Source of the DNA: an uncultured Clostridia bacterium
GTDB taxonomy: Bacteria; Bacillota_A; Clostridia; TANB77; CAG-508
Assembly: GCA_947588915.1 (NCBI GenBank)
Contig: CANPZA010000048.1
Span: 1-10,482 of the forward strand
DNA length: 10,482 bases
Direction of reading: 5' to 3'
Position 1 is the first letter of the stretch; each line of letters opens with the position of its first letter. Under the pieces are notes generated by a model. That model was not told where the DNA came from. It worked only from the letters and a program-made list of their open reading frames with translations, and searched no databases. The position numbers and the translations under genes were made by a program. This document shows, in pieces, positions 1-6,185 of the stretch.

Positions 1-2
1 AA

Positions 3-35
3 ATACCTTATGAAGTAGAAAAAATATCAGCATAA
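3..35 (+). CDS. possible C-terminal end of an upstream gene (partial)
   Basis: The frame starting at base 3 is open from the window edge and ends at TAA 33-35, giving a short tail ending in PYEVEKISA. It is too short to identify. The other two plus-strand frames also stop early, so this could be noncoding. It lies about 40 bases before the first Rpn-like tail copy and could be part of the same decayed gene, which the sequence does not show. Confidence 0.15.
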   Translation: MPYEVEKISA

Positions 36-76
36 AAATTACACGATTTTGTGTCCAAAAACTTGACATAGATTCA

Positions 77-269
77 ATTTGCAAAAATGTTATTTGATAT
101 AGAGATAAAAGGAAAGAAGGAAGGAAGAATAGAAGGAGAAATAAAAGGAAGAAAAGAAGGAGAAATAAAAGGAAAAATGATGCTATTAAAAGAAGCAGTA
201 AAAAATATGTTAGAATCAGGGGAAACAGAAGAAAAAATAATGAAATATATGGGAATAAGTAAGAAAGAA
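77..269 (+). repeat. direct repeat, copy 1 (partner at 438-606)
   Basis: Bases 77-269 match 438-606 almost perfectly. By eye the only differences are an extra 24 bases in copy 1 (about 129-152, one more unit of the EGEIKG-coding repeat) and one substitution (A264 against G601). Similarity fades soon after 269/606 and before 71/432, so only the tail-coding block was duplicated. The near-identity suggests a recent duplication or gene conversion. Confidence 0.85.
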
Positions 270-296
270 TTAGATAAAGTAAAGGGCATGGCATAA
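87..296 (+). pseudogene. Rpn/PD-(D/E)XK transposase-type C-terminal tail, copy 1 (remnant)
   Basis: The 69-residue frame begins MLFDIEIKGKKEG, continues with charged EGEIKG repeats, and ends in a short helical part containing EKIMKYMGISKKEL. This pattern is typical of the C-terminal tail of Rpn (recombination-promoting nuclease) or PD-(D/E)XK-family transposase proteins, where EG-rich linkers lead to a small helical end. The nuclease domain is absent. No ribosome binding site precedes ATG 87. The place corresponding to the start codon of copy 2 reads TAG (69-71 region) in the same frame. It differs from copy 2 mainly by one extra 8-residue unit (about bases 129-152). It is probably an untranslated remnant of the duplication, though weak expression from ATG 87 is possible. 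Confidence 0.5.
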
Positions 297-306
297 ATGA
301 AATTTG

Positions 307-369
307 ATAAATTGTAAAAGTAAAATATAGTTTTTGTAATAATTATAATATTTTACATTTACAATTTAT
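307..369. repeat. long inverted repeat, 22-base arms
   Basis: Arm 307-328 is the reverse complement of 348-369 with 21 of 22 positions matching, and the loop is 19 bases (329-347). The stem is AT-rich and no clear T-run follows, so it is not a standard terminator. It sits between the two Rpn-tail copies and could be a small palindromic element, a weak terminator for copy 1, or a leader structure for copy 2. Confidence 0.7.
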
Positions 370-370
370 T

Positions 371-390
371 ATATTATTTTAAAATAATAT
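371..390. repeat. perfect 20-base palindrome
   Basis: Bases 371-380 (ATATTATTTT) are exactly complementary to 381-390 with no loop. It lies directly after the long inverted repeat and about 26 bases before the RBS of the gene at 430. It may be a protein-binding site near the promoter, or a chance product of AT richness. Confidence 0.5.
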
Positions 391-429
391 TACATTAATG
401 TTAGATAAATTATATAGGAGGAAGAAAAG

Positions 430-642
430 ATGAGTCCATTTGCAAAAATGTTATTTGATATAGAGATAAAAGGAAAGAAGGAAGGAAGAAAAGAAGGAGA
501 AATAAAAGGAAAAATGATGCTATTAAAAGAAGCAGTAAAAAATATGTTAGAATCAGGGGAAACAGAAGAAAAAATAATGAAATATATGGGAATAAGTAAG
601 GAAGAAATAGAAAATATAAAAGCATCATTAGTAAATATGTAA
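430..642 (+). CDS. stand-alone Rpn-type C-terminal tail protein, copy 2
   Basis: This 70-residue protein starts MSPFAKMLFDIEIKGKK and has a charged EG-repeat linker (about residues 14-28) followed by a helical end with the ISKEEIENIKA pattern. The family link is to the C-terminal tail of Rpn/PD-(D/E)XK transposases; no nuclease residues are present. The start is well supported: AGGAGG at 416-421 lies 8 bases before ATG 430, and a hairpin with a T-run follows the stop (649-685). It therefore looks like an intact small gene rather than debris. In E. coli rpn genes, an internally initiated C-terminal product is known to act as an antitoxin to the full-length nuclease; a comparable role here is inference. 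An alternative is a truncated transposase relic that by chance kept an RBS. Confidence 0.55.
   Translation: MSPFAKMLFDIEIKGKKEGRKEGEIKGKMMLLKEAVKNMLESGETEEKIMKYMGISKEEIENIKASLVNM
438..606 (+). repeat. direct repeat, copy 2 (partner at 77-269)
   Basis: This is the second copy of the block described at 77-269. It lacks the extra 24-base unit. Unlike copy 1 it is fused in frame to a new start, ATG 430, with its own ribosome binding site. Confidence 0.85.
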
Positions 643-648
643 TTTTAT

Positions 649-685
649 ATTGATGGTAAAAAATTAAACCATCAATTATTTTTTT
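649..685 (+). terminator. Rho-independent terminator after the Rpn-tail gene, overlapping the folC end
   Basis: The stem ATTGATGGT (649-657) pairs with 668-676 over a 10-base loop, followed by a T-run at 677-685. This fits termination of the small plus-strand gene. The right arm contains the stop codon of the converging folC gene (TGA, complement of 672-674). The hairpin could serve both directions, but the minus-strand T-run is poor. Confidence 0.75.
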
Positions 686-1961
686 CTTCCTTTATTTTTG
701 ATATTACTGTTCCATAGACATAAAAGCTACCAACTATAAAATTAATTTCTTCATCATGATTGCTCATAATAAATTCAATTGCTTTATCCAAAGTCATTTT
801 ATAAATTTTTTGATTTTTTCTATATTTTAAAGCAATATTATATAAAATATAGTTGGAAACATATTTTGTTTTATCATTTCCAGAAGTGAAAATGAAATTT
901 GCATTTTCATCTTCTAATAATAAAGACACTATTTTTTTATAATCTTTATTCTTTAAAATTGAAACTACATATAATCGTTTAATATTTTTATAATACATTA
1001 AAATTGTATTTTGAAGATTTTTAATAGCAGGTTCATTATGAGCACCATCATAAATTATTAGAGGTTTATCATTTATTTTTTCAAATCTGCCTTTATGAAT
1101 AACAGAACTAAGACCGCTTATTAAATTTTCTTGTGATATTTCATAACCAAGATTATTTAATATATTAATAGTTTCTATGCAAAGTGCAGCATTTTGAATC
1201 TGTTTAATACCTTTTAAATTAATCTGTATTTTATTTAAATCTTTATAGTCAAAATATTGATAATCATTGTCATAAAAATAATTTTTTATATCTTCTTTTT
1301 TTAATAGATGCAATTTATTGTTCTTTTCATGACAAATGTCTATAAAAATTTTATCTATGTCATTTGATTGACAAAAACACACTGTATTTGAGTTTTCTTT
1401 TATAATACCTGCTTTTTGATAAGCAATTTCAGTTAAAGTATTACCTAAAATTGCCATATGGTCATATCCAATTGAAGTAATTACAGAAACAAGAGGAGAA
1501 GTTATAATGTTTGTACAATCAAAAAGACCACCTAATCCTGTTTCTAAAACAACTATATCTACATTATTTCTATAAAAATACAATAAAGCTATTGTTGTTT
1601 CTAATTCAAACAATGTAATATTGGTAGAATGAATTTCATTATATTTATTTATTTTTGGTTCTGATTCCTCTATATAATTTGATAATTCGTAATCAGATAT
1701 ATTTTTTCCATTAATGCTAATTCTTTCATTATACTTTAATAAATGTGGAGAAATAAATTTTCCGACTTTGAATCCTTGTTTAATTAGTATATTATTTAAC
1801 ATTTCCACACAGCTACCCTTACCATTAGTTCCTGCAATATGAATAAATTTCATCTGCTTTTCGAAATTGTTGTATTCTTCCATAAAATATTTCATAGCAT
1901 CTAAAGAAGGATTTTTAGCTTTTTTATAAAAATTATTTAAATATTTTTCCACATTTATCAT
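672..1961 (-). CDS. folC: bifunctional folylpolyglutamate synthase / dihydrofolate synthase-type protein
   Basis: FolC joins glutamate to (dihydro)folate with ATP in the cytoplasm, making polyglutamylated folates. The 429-residue length is normal for the family. Visible motifs are the P-loop GTNGKGS (44-50), SPHL (71-74), the LETGLGG stretch (139-145), DH...LGNTL...IAYQKAGIIK (167-188) with the lysine expected to be carbamylated in Mur-type ligases, GRFE (291-294) and DGAHN (305-309). The start is ATG 1961, preceded by GGAG about 8 bases upstream. It lies 25 bases downstream of the DUF1836 gene on the same strand, so the two are probably cotranscribed. No folylglutamate substrate preference can be read from the sequence. 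The gene looks intact. Alternative: an enzyme with synthase activity on folate only, without the dihydrofolate synthase function. Confidence 0.95.
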   Translation of the reverse strand: MINVEKYLNNFYKKAKNPSLDAMKYFMEEYNNFEKQMKFIHIAGTNGKGSCVEMLNNILIKQGFKVGKFISPHLLKYNERISINGKNISDYELSNYIEESEPKINKYNEIHSTNITLFELETTIALLYFYRNNVDIVVLETGLGGLFDCTNIITSPLVSVITSIGYDHMAILGNTLTEIAYQKAGIIKENSNTVCFCQSNDIDKIFIDICHEKNNKLHLLKKEDIKNYFYDNDYQYFDYKDLNKIQINLKGIKQIQNAALCIETINILNNLGYEISQENLISGLSSVIHKGRFEKINDKPLIIYDGAHNEPAIKNLQNTILMYYKNIKRLYVVSILKNKDYKKIVSLLLEDENANFIFTSGNDKTKYVSNYILYNIALKYRKNQKIYKMTLDKAIEFIMSNHDEEINFIVGSFYVYGTVISKIKEEKNN

Positions 1962-1986
1962 AAGAATTACTCCGTTTTTTATATAA

Positions 1987-2481
1987 TTATTTTTTTAGAA
2001 ATACTTTTTGAACATATAATTTATTAGCAAAAGATTGTACAACATTTCTTAATATATATTGTTCTTGTGTAAGTTTGTTGCTTTTTATATAATGTTTTTG
2101 GGCAAAAACAATTCTAATTGCCTTTTCTACTTCAGAACAAAATCTGTCATAAGCCTGTTCTATAGGTGAAGTTTCTATTGCAAAACTAATCAATTTTTTT
2201 ATATCATTTATACTATAAACTTGTTTTAAAATAAAGATAACAAAAAGTGTAGCCATATGTTGTTTATTGTATTTTTTATTTATGGGTGCTTTTAAAACAC
2301 CATGTTTAACATAATTATTAATCATTGTTTTAGTTATTAACTTATCTTCCTTTTCGTTATCACTTTTTATATAACCAGACAAATATTGTTCAAGCAATGA
2401 AACTAATTGATCTATATATAAATCTATATTAGGCAATTCATCCCATCTAGGCACATGAAAATTATTAATTTCTTCATACAT
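1987..2481 (-). CDS. DUF1836 family protein, probable MerR-like DNA-binding regulator
   Basis: The 164-residue protein matches the DUF1836 pattern common in Clostridia and Bacilli. Residues about 49-98 form a MerR-like helix-turn-helix, with LITKTMINNYVKHGVLKAP, a basic KKYNKQHMATL segment and a following SINDIKKLI helix. There is no recognisable effector domain, only a helical C-terminus (about 105-164). The start ATG 2481 follows TGAGGTGA with a spacing of about 6. A good promoter (TTGACT-17-TATTAT) lies just upstream and faces the fadD-like promoter back to back. Such a position often means control of its own operon and of the divergent gene, which is inference. The target of DUF1836 proteins is generally unknown. 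Confidence 0.85.
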   Translation of the reverse strand: MYEEINNFHVPRWDELPNIDLYIDQLVSLLEQYLSGYIKSDNEKEDKLITKTMINNYVKHGVLKAPINKKYNKQHMATLFVIFILKQVYSINDIKKLISFAIETSPIEQAYDRFCSEVEKAIRIVFAQKHYIKSNKLTQEQYILRNVVQSFANKLYVQKVFLKK

Positions 2482-2503
2482 CTTAGGTCACCTCATAATA
2501 CTA

Positions 2504-2532
2504 ATAATAACATGTTTAGAATGGTTAGTCAA
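2504..2532 (-). promoter_or_regulatory. sigma-A promoter for the DUF1836-folC unit
   Basis: On the minus strand TTGACT (complement of 2527-2532) is followed after 17 bases by TATTAT (complement of 2504-2509), with TG one base before the -10 (extended -10). Transcription would start about 15-20 bases before the GAGGTGA ribosome binding site, giving a short leader. Confidence 0.75.
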
Positions 2533-2535
2533 CTC

Positions 2536-2564
2536 TTGACAAGATATTATACATATGATAATCT
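2536..2564 (+). promoter_or_regulatory. sigma-A promoter for the FadD-like gene
   Basis: TTGACA (2536-2541), a 17-base spacer and TAATCT (2559-2564) preceded by TGA form an extended -10 promoter. Its -35 box is only 3 bases from the -35 box of the divergent promoter, and the two form a GTCAA-CTC-TTGAC dyad. The two polymerases probably compete or are controlled together. Confidence 0.8.
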
Positions 2565-2581
2565 AGTAATCAATACTAGAT
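2561..2581. promoter_or_regulatory. palindromic operator candidate at the fadD-like start site
   Basis: ATCTAGTA (2561-2568) and TACTAGAT (2574-2581) are perfect inverted arms with a 5-base spacer. The site overlaps the end of the -10 box and the likely transcription start, where a repressor would block initiation. The arm-spacer-arm form resembles the FapR site of Bacillus as I recall it (TTAGTA, 5 bases, TACTAA), which would suit a fatty-acid gene. The regulator is not shown in this window unless it is the DUF1836 protein. Confidence 0.55.
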
Positions 2582-2602
2582 ACAATAGTAAAGGAGAAAA
2601 AT

Positions 2603-4332
2603 ATGGAAAGAGAAAGATATTTTGATGCTACTGAATTTGAAAATGTGAAAGAGCTTATGTATGATGCTGTGAAAAAATATGATGAGAAAATAGCTTTTAT
2701 AATTAAGCATAAAAAAGAAAAGGAAGTAGAATATGAAAATATAACATATAAAAAATTTCTAGAAGAAATAAATGATTTGGGAACTAAGTTTTATGATTTA
2801 GGTTTCAAAGATAAAAGAATTGCCATAGTAGGAAGGAATAGATATGAATGGGTACTTACTCACTTAACTAATTTACTTGGAGGTATAGTAAGTATTCCTT
2901 TAGATAAAGAACTTCAAATAGATGAACTCGAAAATTGTTTAATAAGAAGCAAAGCAGATGTTTTAGTATTTGATGAAAAATATATAGATAATATTGAAGA
3001 AATCAAGAAAAGAGGAAATACAAATTTAAAAGATTATATATGTATGTCAAAACAAGATGGATACAAAAGTATTTTAGAACTAAGAAAACAAGGAGAAGAA
3101 CTATTAGATAGTGGGAATAAAAAATACATAGATACAAAAATCGATAATGATAAAATGAACATATTATTATTTACATCAGGAACTACATCAAAATCAAAAG
3201 CAGTTATGCTTTCACAAAAAAATATTGCATCAAATGTATATAGTATGCAATTAGTTGAAGATATACGTACTGGTGATTCAAATATAGCATTTTTACCATT
3301 TCACCATGTATTTGGTTCTACTTGTATGATAGTTATGTTAGCATTTGGCGCTAAAACATCATTTCCAGATGGGCTTCGTTATATTGCACAAAACTTGAAA
3401 GAATATAAAGTTTCTGTTTTTGTAGGAGTTCCACTTCTTATAGAAGCAATTTATAAAAAGATAGAACAAGCAATTGAAAAAAAGGGAAAAACAAAAATTG
3501 TAAATATAGCCAAAAAAGTAAGTAATATTCTATTAAAGCTACATATAGATATTAGGAAAAAACTATTTAAAGAAATAATAGATGAATTAGGTGGAAATCT
3601 AAGGTCTGTGATATCTGGAGGAGCACCATTAGATAAAAAAGTAGCACAGGGATTTAATGAATTAGGAATAAATGTAGTTCAGGGTTATGGACTAACTGAA
3701 ACATCTCCTGTAATTGCATCTGAAAATGCTAAAAAAGTAAAATATGGTTCTGTTGGCTTTCCAATGGAAAATGTAGAACTAGAACTTGTAAACCAAGATG
3801 AAAATGGAATTGGAGAAGTAAGAGTAAAAGGACCAAATGTGATGCTTCGGTTATTATGAAAATGAAGAAGCAACTAAAGAAGTATTAAAAGATCGGTTGG
3901 TTTTATACAGGAGATTTAGGGTATTTTGACAAAGAAGGATATTTATTCCTGACTGGCAGAAGAAAAGATATGATAGTTCTAAAAAATGGTAAAAAAGTAT
4001 TTCCAGATGAGTTAGAAATGGTAATAAATAGACTTGATGAAGTTTTAGAATGTATAGTATATGGTATTCCAAATGATAAAGATAAAAATGATATTAAACT
4101 TTCCGTTAAAATAGTTTATGATAAAGAAGTGATAAATGAAAAGTATCCTAACATAAAACAAGAAGAGTTGGAAAACATTATTTGGCAGAAAATAAAGGAA
4201 ATAAATAAAACATTTCCACCATATAAATATATTAAAAATATGATTTTAACAGATAAAGAGTTAATCAAAACAACAACTAAAAAAGTAAAAAGGAATGAAG
4301 AAATAAAAATTTTATTAAACAATATAAATTAA
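2603..4332 (+). CDS. FadD-like long-chain acyl-CoA/acyl-ACP synthetase, broken or recoded at two CGG codons
   Basis: This AMP-forming enzyme would activate fatty acids to acyl-adenylate and then to a thioester. The start ATG 2603 follows AAGGAG with spacing 7. In the first frame (2603-3859) the A3 motif TSGTTSKSK (191-199), LPFHHVFG (231-238) and GYGLTETSP (361-369) are present. That frame ends at TGA 3857-3859. Skipping C3848 and C3894 gives one 575-residue protein with GWFYTGDLG (431-439), the GRRKD hinge motif and a C-terminal TTTKKVKR (about 556-563) carrying the likely catalytic lysine. Both breaks are a single extra C in the context T-CGG-TT, and no other damage is seen. Without recoding the product is a 418-residue protein lacking the C-terminal lid, probably inactive. 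It could be a young pseudogene, a sequencing artefact, or a gene read through by +1 frameshifting. Substrate specificity is not readable. Confidence 0.85.
3845..3851 (+). other. first +1 frameshift site (CTT C GGT)
   Basis: The reading frame gives CTT CGG TTA TTA TGA. Removing C3848 gives CTT GGT TAT TAT GAA, which continues the conserved LGYYENEEAT segment of AMP-forming ligases. The zero frame meets TGA two codons after the leucines, so simple reassignment of CGG would not rescue the protein. Confidence 0.85.
3891..3897 (+). other. second +1 frameshift site (GAT C GGT)
   Basis: In the frame restored at the first site the codons read GAT CGG TTG GTT and then run to TGA at 3927-3929. Removing C3894 gives GAT GGT TGG TTT TAT, the canonical DGWFYTGD motif. 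It is 46 bases after the first site and has the same T-CGG-TT context. Confidence 0.85.
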
Positions 4333-4358
4333 TAGACCAGATATAACTGGTCTATTTT
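4331..4358 (+). terminator. terminator after the FadD-like gene
   Basis: A perfect 10-base stem, AATAGACCAG (4331-4340) with 4347-4356, encloses a 6-base loop and is followed by a short T-run. It starts within the TAA stop codon. The converging gene at 4374 lies just beyond, so the hairpin may work in both directions. Confidence 0.75.
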
Positions 4359-4373
4359 GGTACATAATAATTA

Positions 4374-4652
4374 TTATTTTTTTGGACACCAACTAGGAAT
4401 TCCAACCTTAGATGATTCCCAGACATTTAGCGAACGGGAAATAATTTTACCGTTTTCAGTGCATATAGCCTTCTGGTCATCATCGCAAAAAGAATCATAT
4501 GGATCTGGATCAGGTAACAATCTAAGAGAAGAACAAGAATTACAAGTATTTTCATCTTTTCTGGTCTGATAAGTGATTCTACCACCATATGTTTCCAAGA
4601 TATTAATTCCAGCATCTTCATATTTCTTTATTTCTTCTGATGTCAATTGCAT
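4374..4652 (-). CDS. small cysteine-rich hypothetical protein
   Basis: I do not recognise a named family. From ATG 4652 the protein has 92 residues. The middle carries TCNSCSSL, a CxxC pair, then YDSFCDDDQKAIC and a C-terminal VGIPSWCPKK. The five cysteines suggest metal binding. A C-terminal IPxWCP motif occurs in small proteins of phages and phage-derived regions of Firmicutes, as I recall. The start was chosen because AAGGAGG lies 11 bases upstream of ATG 4652, a slightly long spacing. The frame is open further upstream to 4736, but that extension (MHNFLFLHF...) runs through the RBS. It lies upstream of the fadD-like terminator and downstream of a DUF1064 gene on the same strand, with a gap of about 140 bases, so it probably has its own promoter, which I could not place firmly. 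Confidence 0.6.
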   Translation of the reverse strand: MQLTSEEIKKYEDAGINILETYGGRITYQTRKDENTCNSCSSLRLLPDPDPYDSFCDDDQKAICTENGKIISRSLNVWESSKVGIPSWCPKK

Positions 4653-4766
4653 AATAATTATAACCTCCTTGCCAAAAAATATTTTACTAGTTGCTCTATA
4701 ATAAACTGCAAAATGCAGGAATAAAAAATTATGCATAAATTATATTATGATTTTATATAAAAGTCA

Positions 4767-4800
4767 AATTGAGTAAGAAATATAAAAATCTTACTCGATT
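4767..4800 (-). terminator. hairpin at the end of the DUF1064 gene, possible terminator
   Basis: GAGTAAGA (4771-4778) pairs perfectly with TCTTACTC (4789-4796); with flanking bases the stem reaches 12 positions with one mismatch or wobble (4767-4778 with 4789-4800). It includes the stop codon of the minus-strand gene at 4791. The following minus-strand bases contain only a short T-run, so termination would be moderate. Confidence 0.5.
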
Positions 4801-5144
4801 TCTGTTATTTTTAAATTATATTTATCCTCAAAAACCTTTTTCTTAGCAATATATTCTTTTGTTTTAAAACCTTTAACATCAACAACTTCTGATTCACCAT
4901 TTTTATGAAAAATAATAAAATCAGCTTTATATTTTAATCCAGGTGCTAGCATAAATATGGGTTGAAGGCAAAAACCATTGATTTCTTTTGCTTGAAGTTG
5001 TAATTTTAAATTACAATAAAAGTCTGCTTCTTTTTGACTATCAAAAGTATGACCATCAATAGAAACTTTATTTGATCTATATTTACTCTTTCTAACTTTA
5101 TTATTTGTATAGTTTTTATAATCATCAACACTCCAGTGTTCCAT
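4791..5144 (-). CDS. DUF1064 family protein, phage-type PD-(D/E)XK nuclease-like
   Basis: The 117-residue protein matches DUF1064, a family found mostly in phages and prophages of Firmicutes. The KYRSNKVSIDGHTFDSQKEA opening is typical. Candidate PD-(D/E)XK residues are E39, D75 in YKADFIIF, and D89-V90-K91 in VVDVKGFKTKEY. Its role in phage biology is thought to involve DNA processing but is not settled. The start ATG 5144 follows AAGGAG with spacing about 9. No other clear phage gene is nearby except perhaps the cysteine-rich protein downstream, so it appears to be a lone cargo gene or prophage relic. It looks intact and divergent from the methyltransferase gene at 5275. Confidence 0.85.
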   Translation of the reverse strand: MEHWSVDDYKNYTNNKVRKSKYRSNKVSIDGHTFDSQKEADFYCNLKLQLQAKEINGFCLQPIFMLAPGLKYKADFIIFHKNGESEVVDVKGFKTKEYIAKKKVFEDKYNLKITEIE

Positions 5145-5169
5145 TATATATATCTCCTTGTAATTAATT

Positions 5170-5198
5170 ATTTCTTATTATATCTAAAAATAAGAAAT
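5170..5198. promoter_or_regulatory. hairpin/dyad in the divergent intergenic region
   Basis: ATTTCTTATT (5170-5179) is the exact reverse complement of 5189-5198, with a 9-base loop. It lies between the start of the DUF1064 gene and the start of the methyltransferase gene. It may be an operator for either gene; it has no T-run to act as a terminator. Confidence 0.45.
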
Positions 5199-5223
5199 CA
5201 TGCAACAAAAATACTGTTATTTT

Positions 5224-5243
5224 TTATCAAAATATGATAATAT
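5224..5243 (+). promoter_or_regulatory. extended -10 promoter overlapping a palindrome, for the 5275 gene
   Basis: TTATCA (5224-5229) and TGATAA (5235-5240) are perfect inverted arms with a 5-base spacer. The right arm overlaps an extended -10 element, TGA followed by TAATAT (5238-5243). No good -35 box is seen. The RBS AAGGAG (5262-5267) is about 20 bases downstream, which fits a promoter here. Confidence 0.4.
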
Positions 5244-5274
5244 AAGTGTATAAAATTAAATAAGGAGAGATTAT

Positions 5275-6174
5275 ATGGATATAAATATCCCTGAATTTTT
5301 AATAGAAATGTTAAAAAAACAATACGGAGAAGAACTTACAAATAAAATAATAGATGGATATTCTAAAAAAAGATATACTACTTTGAGAGTGAATAATCTA
5401 AAAAGTACAAAAGATGAGATAGAAAAAATTTTGAATTCAAAAAATATATATTATGATAAAATAAATTGGTATGAAAATGCATTTATAATAAAAAATGTAA
5501 GAGAAAATGAAATAAGAAGTTTAGATATATATAATGAAGGAAAGATATATTTACAAAGTTTATCATCAATGCTTCCACCAATTATATTAGGTGTGAAAGA
5601 AAAAGAAGATGTTTTAGATATGGCAGCTGCACCAGGAGGAAAAACAACTGAAATCGCAGCATTGACAAATAATAAAGCCAATATAACTGCTTGTGAAATT
5701 AATAAAATAAGATGTGAAAGATTAAAATTTAATATAGAAAAACAGGCATCAAATGTATTAGTAATGAATCAAGATGCAAGGAAAATAGATGATTTTTTCT
5801 CATTTGATAAAATACTATTAGATGCGCCATGTAGTGGAAGCGGTATTTTAAATACAAATAATAATTTGGAAAGAATATTTACAAATAAGTTGATAGAAAA
5901 ATCAATAAAATTACAGACACAGTTGCTTGCTAAAGCTATAAACATATTAAAAAAAGGAAAAGAAATGGTATATTCTACTTGTTCTATTTTAGATGTAGAA
6001 AATGAAAAAATAATAGAAAAAATGTTAAAAGAGAAAAAAGTAGAAATTATTCCAATTGAATATAAATGGCTAAATACTTTACCGCTTCTTCCAACTAAAA
6101 TAAAAGGAACGATTTGTGTTTACCCAAATGAATATTATGAAGGATTTTTTATAGCAAAATTGAGAAAAATATAG
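5275..6174 (+). CDS. NOL1/NOP2/Sun (RsmB/RsmF-type) RNA m5C methyltransferase
   Basis: The enzyme would transfer a methyl group from S-adenosylmethionine to C5 of a cytosine in rRNA or tRNA. The 299-residue length fits the short form without the NusB-like domain of RsmB. Motifs are the SAM-binding VLDMAAAPGGKT (113-124), an acidic ribose-binding E141, NQDA (165-168), DAPCSGSG (183-190) with C186, and YSTCS (233-237) with the catalytic C236. The C-terminus YYEGFFIAKL is typical. Both cysteines needed for the reaction and product release are kept. The start ATG 5275 follows AAGGAG with spacing 7. The target, whether 16S, 23S or tRNA, is not readable, so no gene symbol is given. The GIY-YIG gene follows 11 bases later. 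Confidence 0.93.
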   Translation: MDINIPEFLIEMLKKQYGEELTNKIIDGYSKKRYTTLRVNNLKSTKDEIEKILNSKNIYYDKINWYENAFIIKNVRENEIRSLDIYNEGKIYLQSLSSMLPPIILGVKEKEDVLDMAAAPGGKTTEIAALTNNKANITACEINKIRCERLKFNIEKQASNVLVMNQDARKIDDFFSFDKILLDAPCSGSGILNTNNNLERIFTNKLIEKSIKLQTQLLAKAINILKKGKEMVYSTCSILDVENEKIIEKMLKEKKVEIIPIEYKWLNTLPLLPTKIKGTICVYPNEYYEGFFIAKLRKI

Positions 6175-6185
6175 GAGAAGATAAA

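Noticed and set aside
63..91. TTGACA before the first Rpn-tail copy as a promoter
   Set aside because: No convincing -10 box at 16-18 bases, and the box would lie inside the repeated coding block.
120..180. Short purine-rich repeats as a CRISPR or regulatory array
   Set aside because: They are in-frame EGEIKG-coding repeats with no spacers.
3848..3850. Simple reassignment of CGG to another amino acid as the explanation for the FadD-like break
   Set aside because: Any amino acid at CGG leaves the frame running into TGA at 3857-3859; only a frame change restores the conserved sequence.
4357..4569. Plus-strand frame opposite the cysteine-rich gene
   Set aside because: It has no RBS and is antisense to the better-supported minus-strand gene with its conserved cysteines.
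4653..4736. N-terminal extension of the cysteine-rich protein to 4736
   Set aside because: The extension is translated through the AAGGAGG site and has no RBS of its own.
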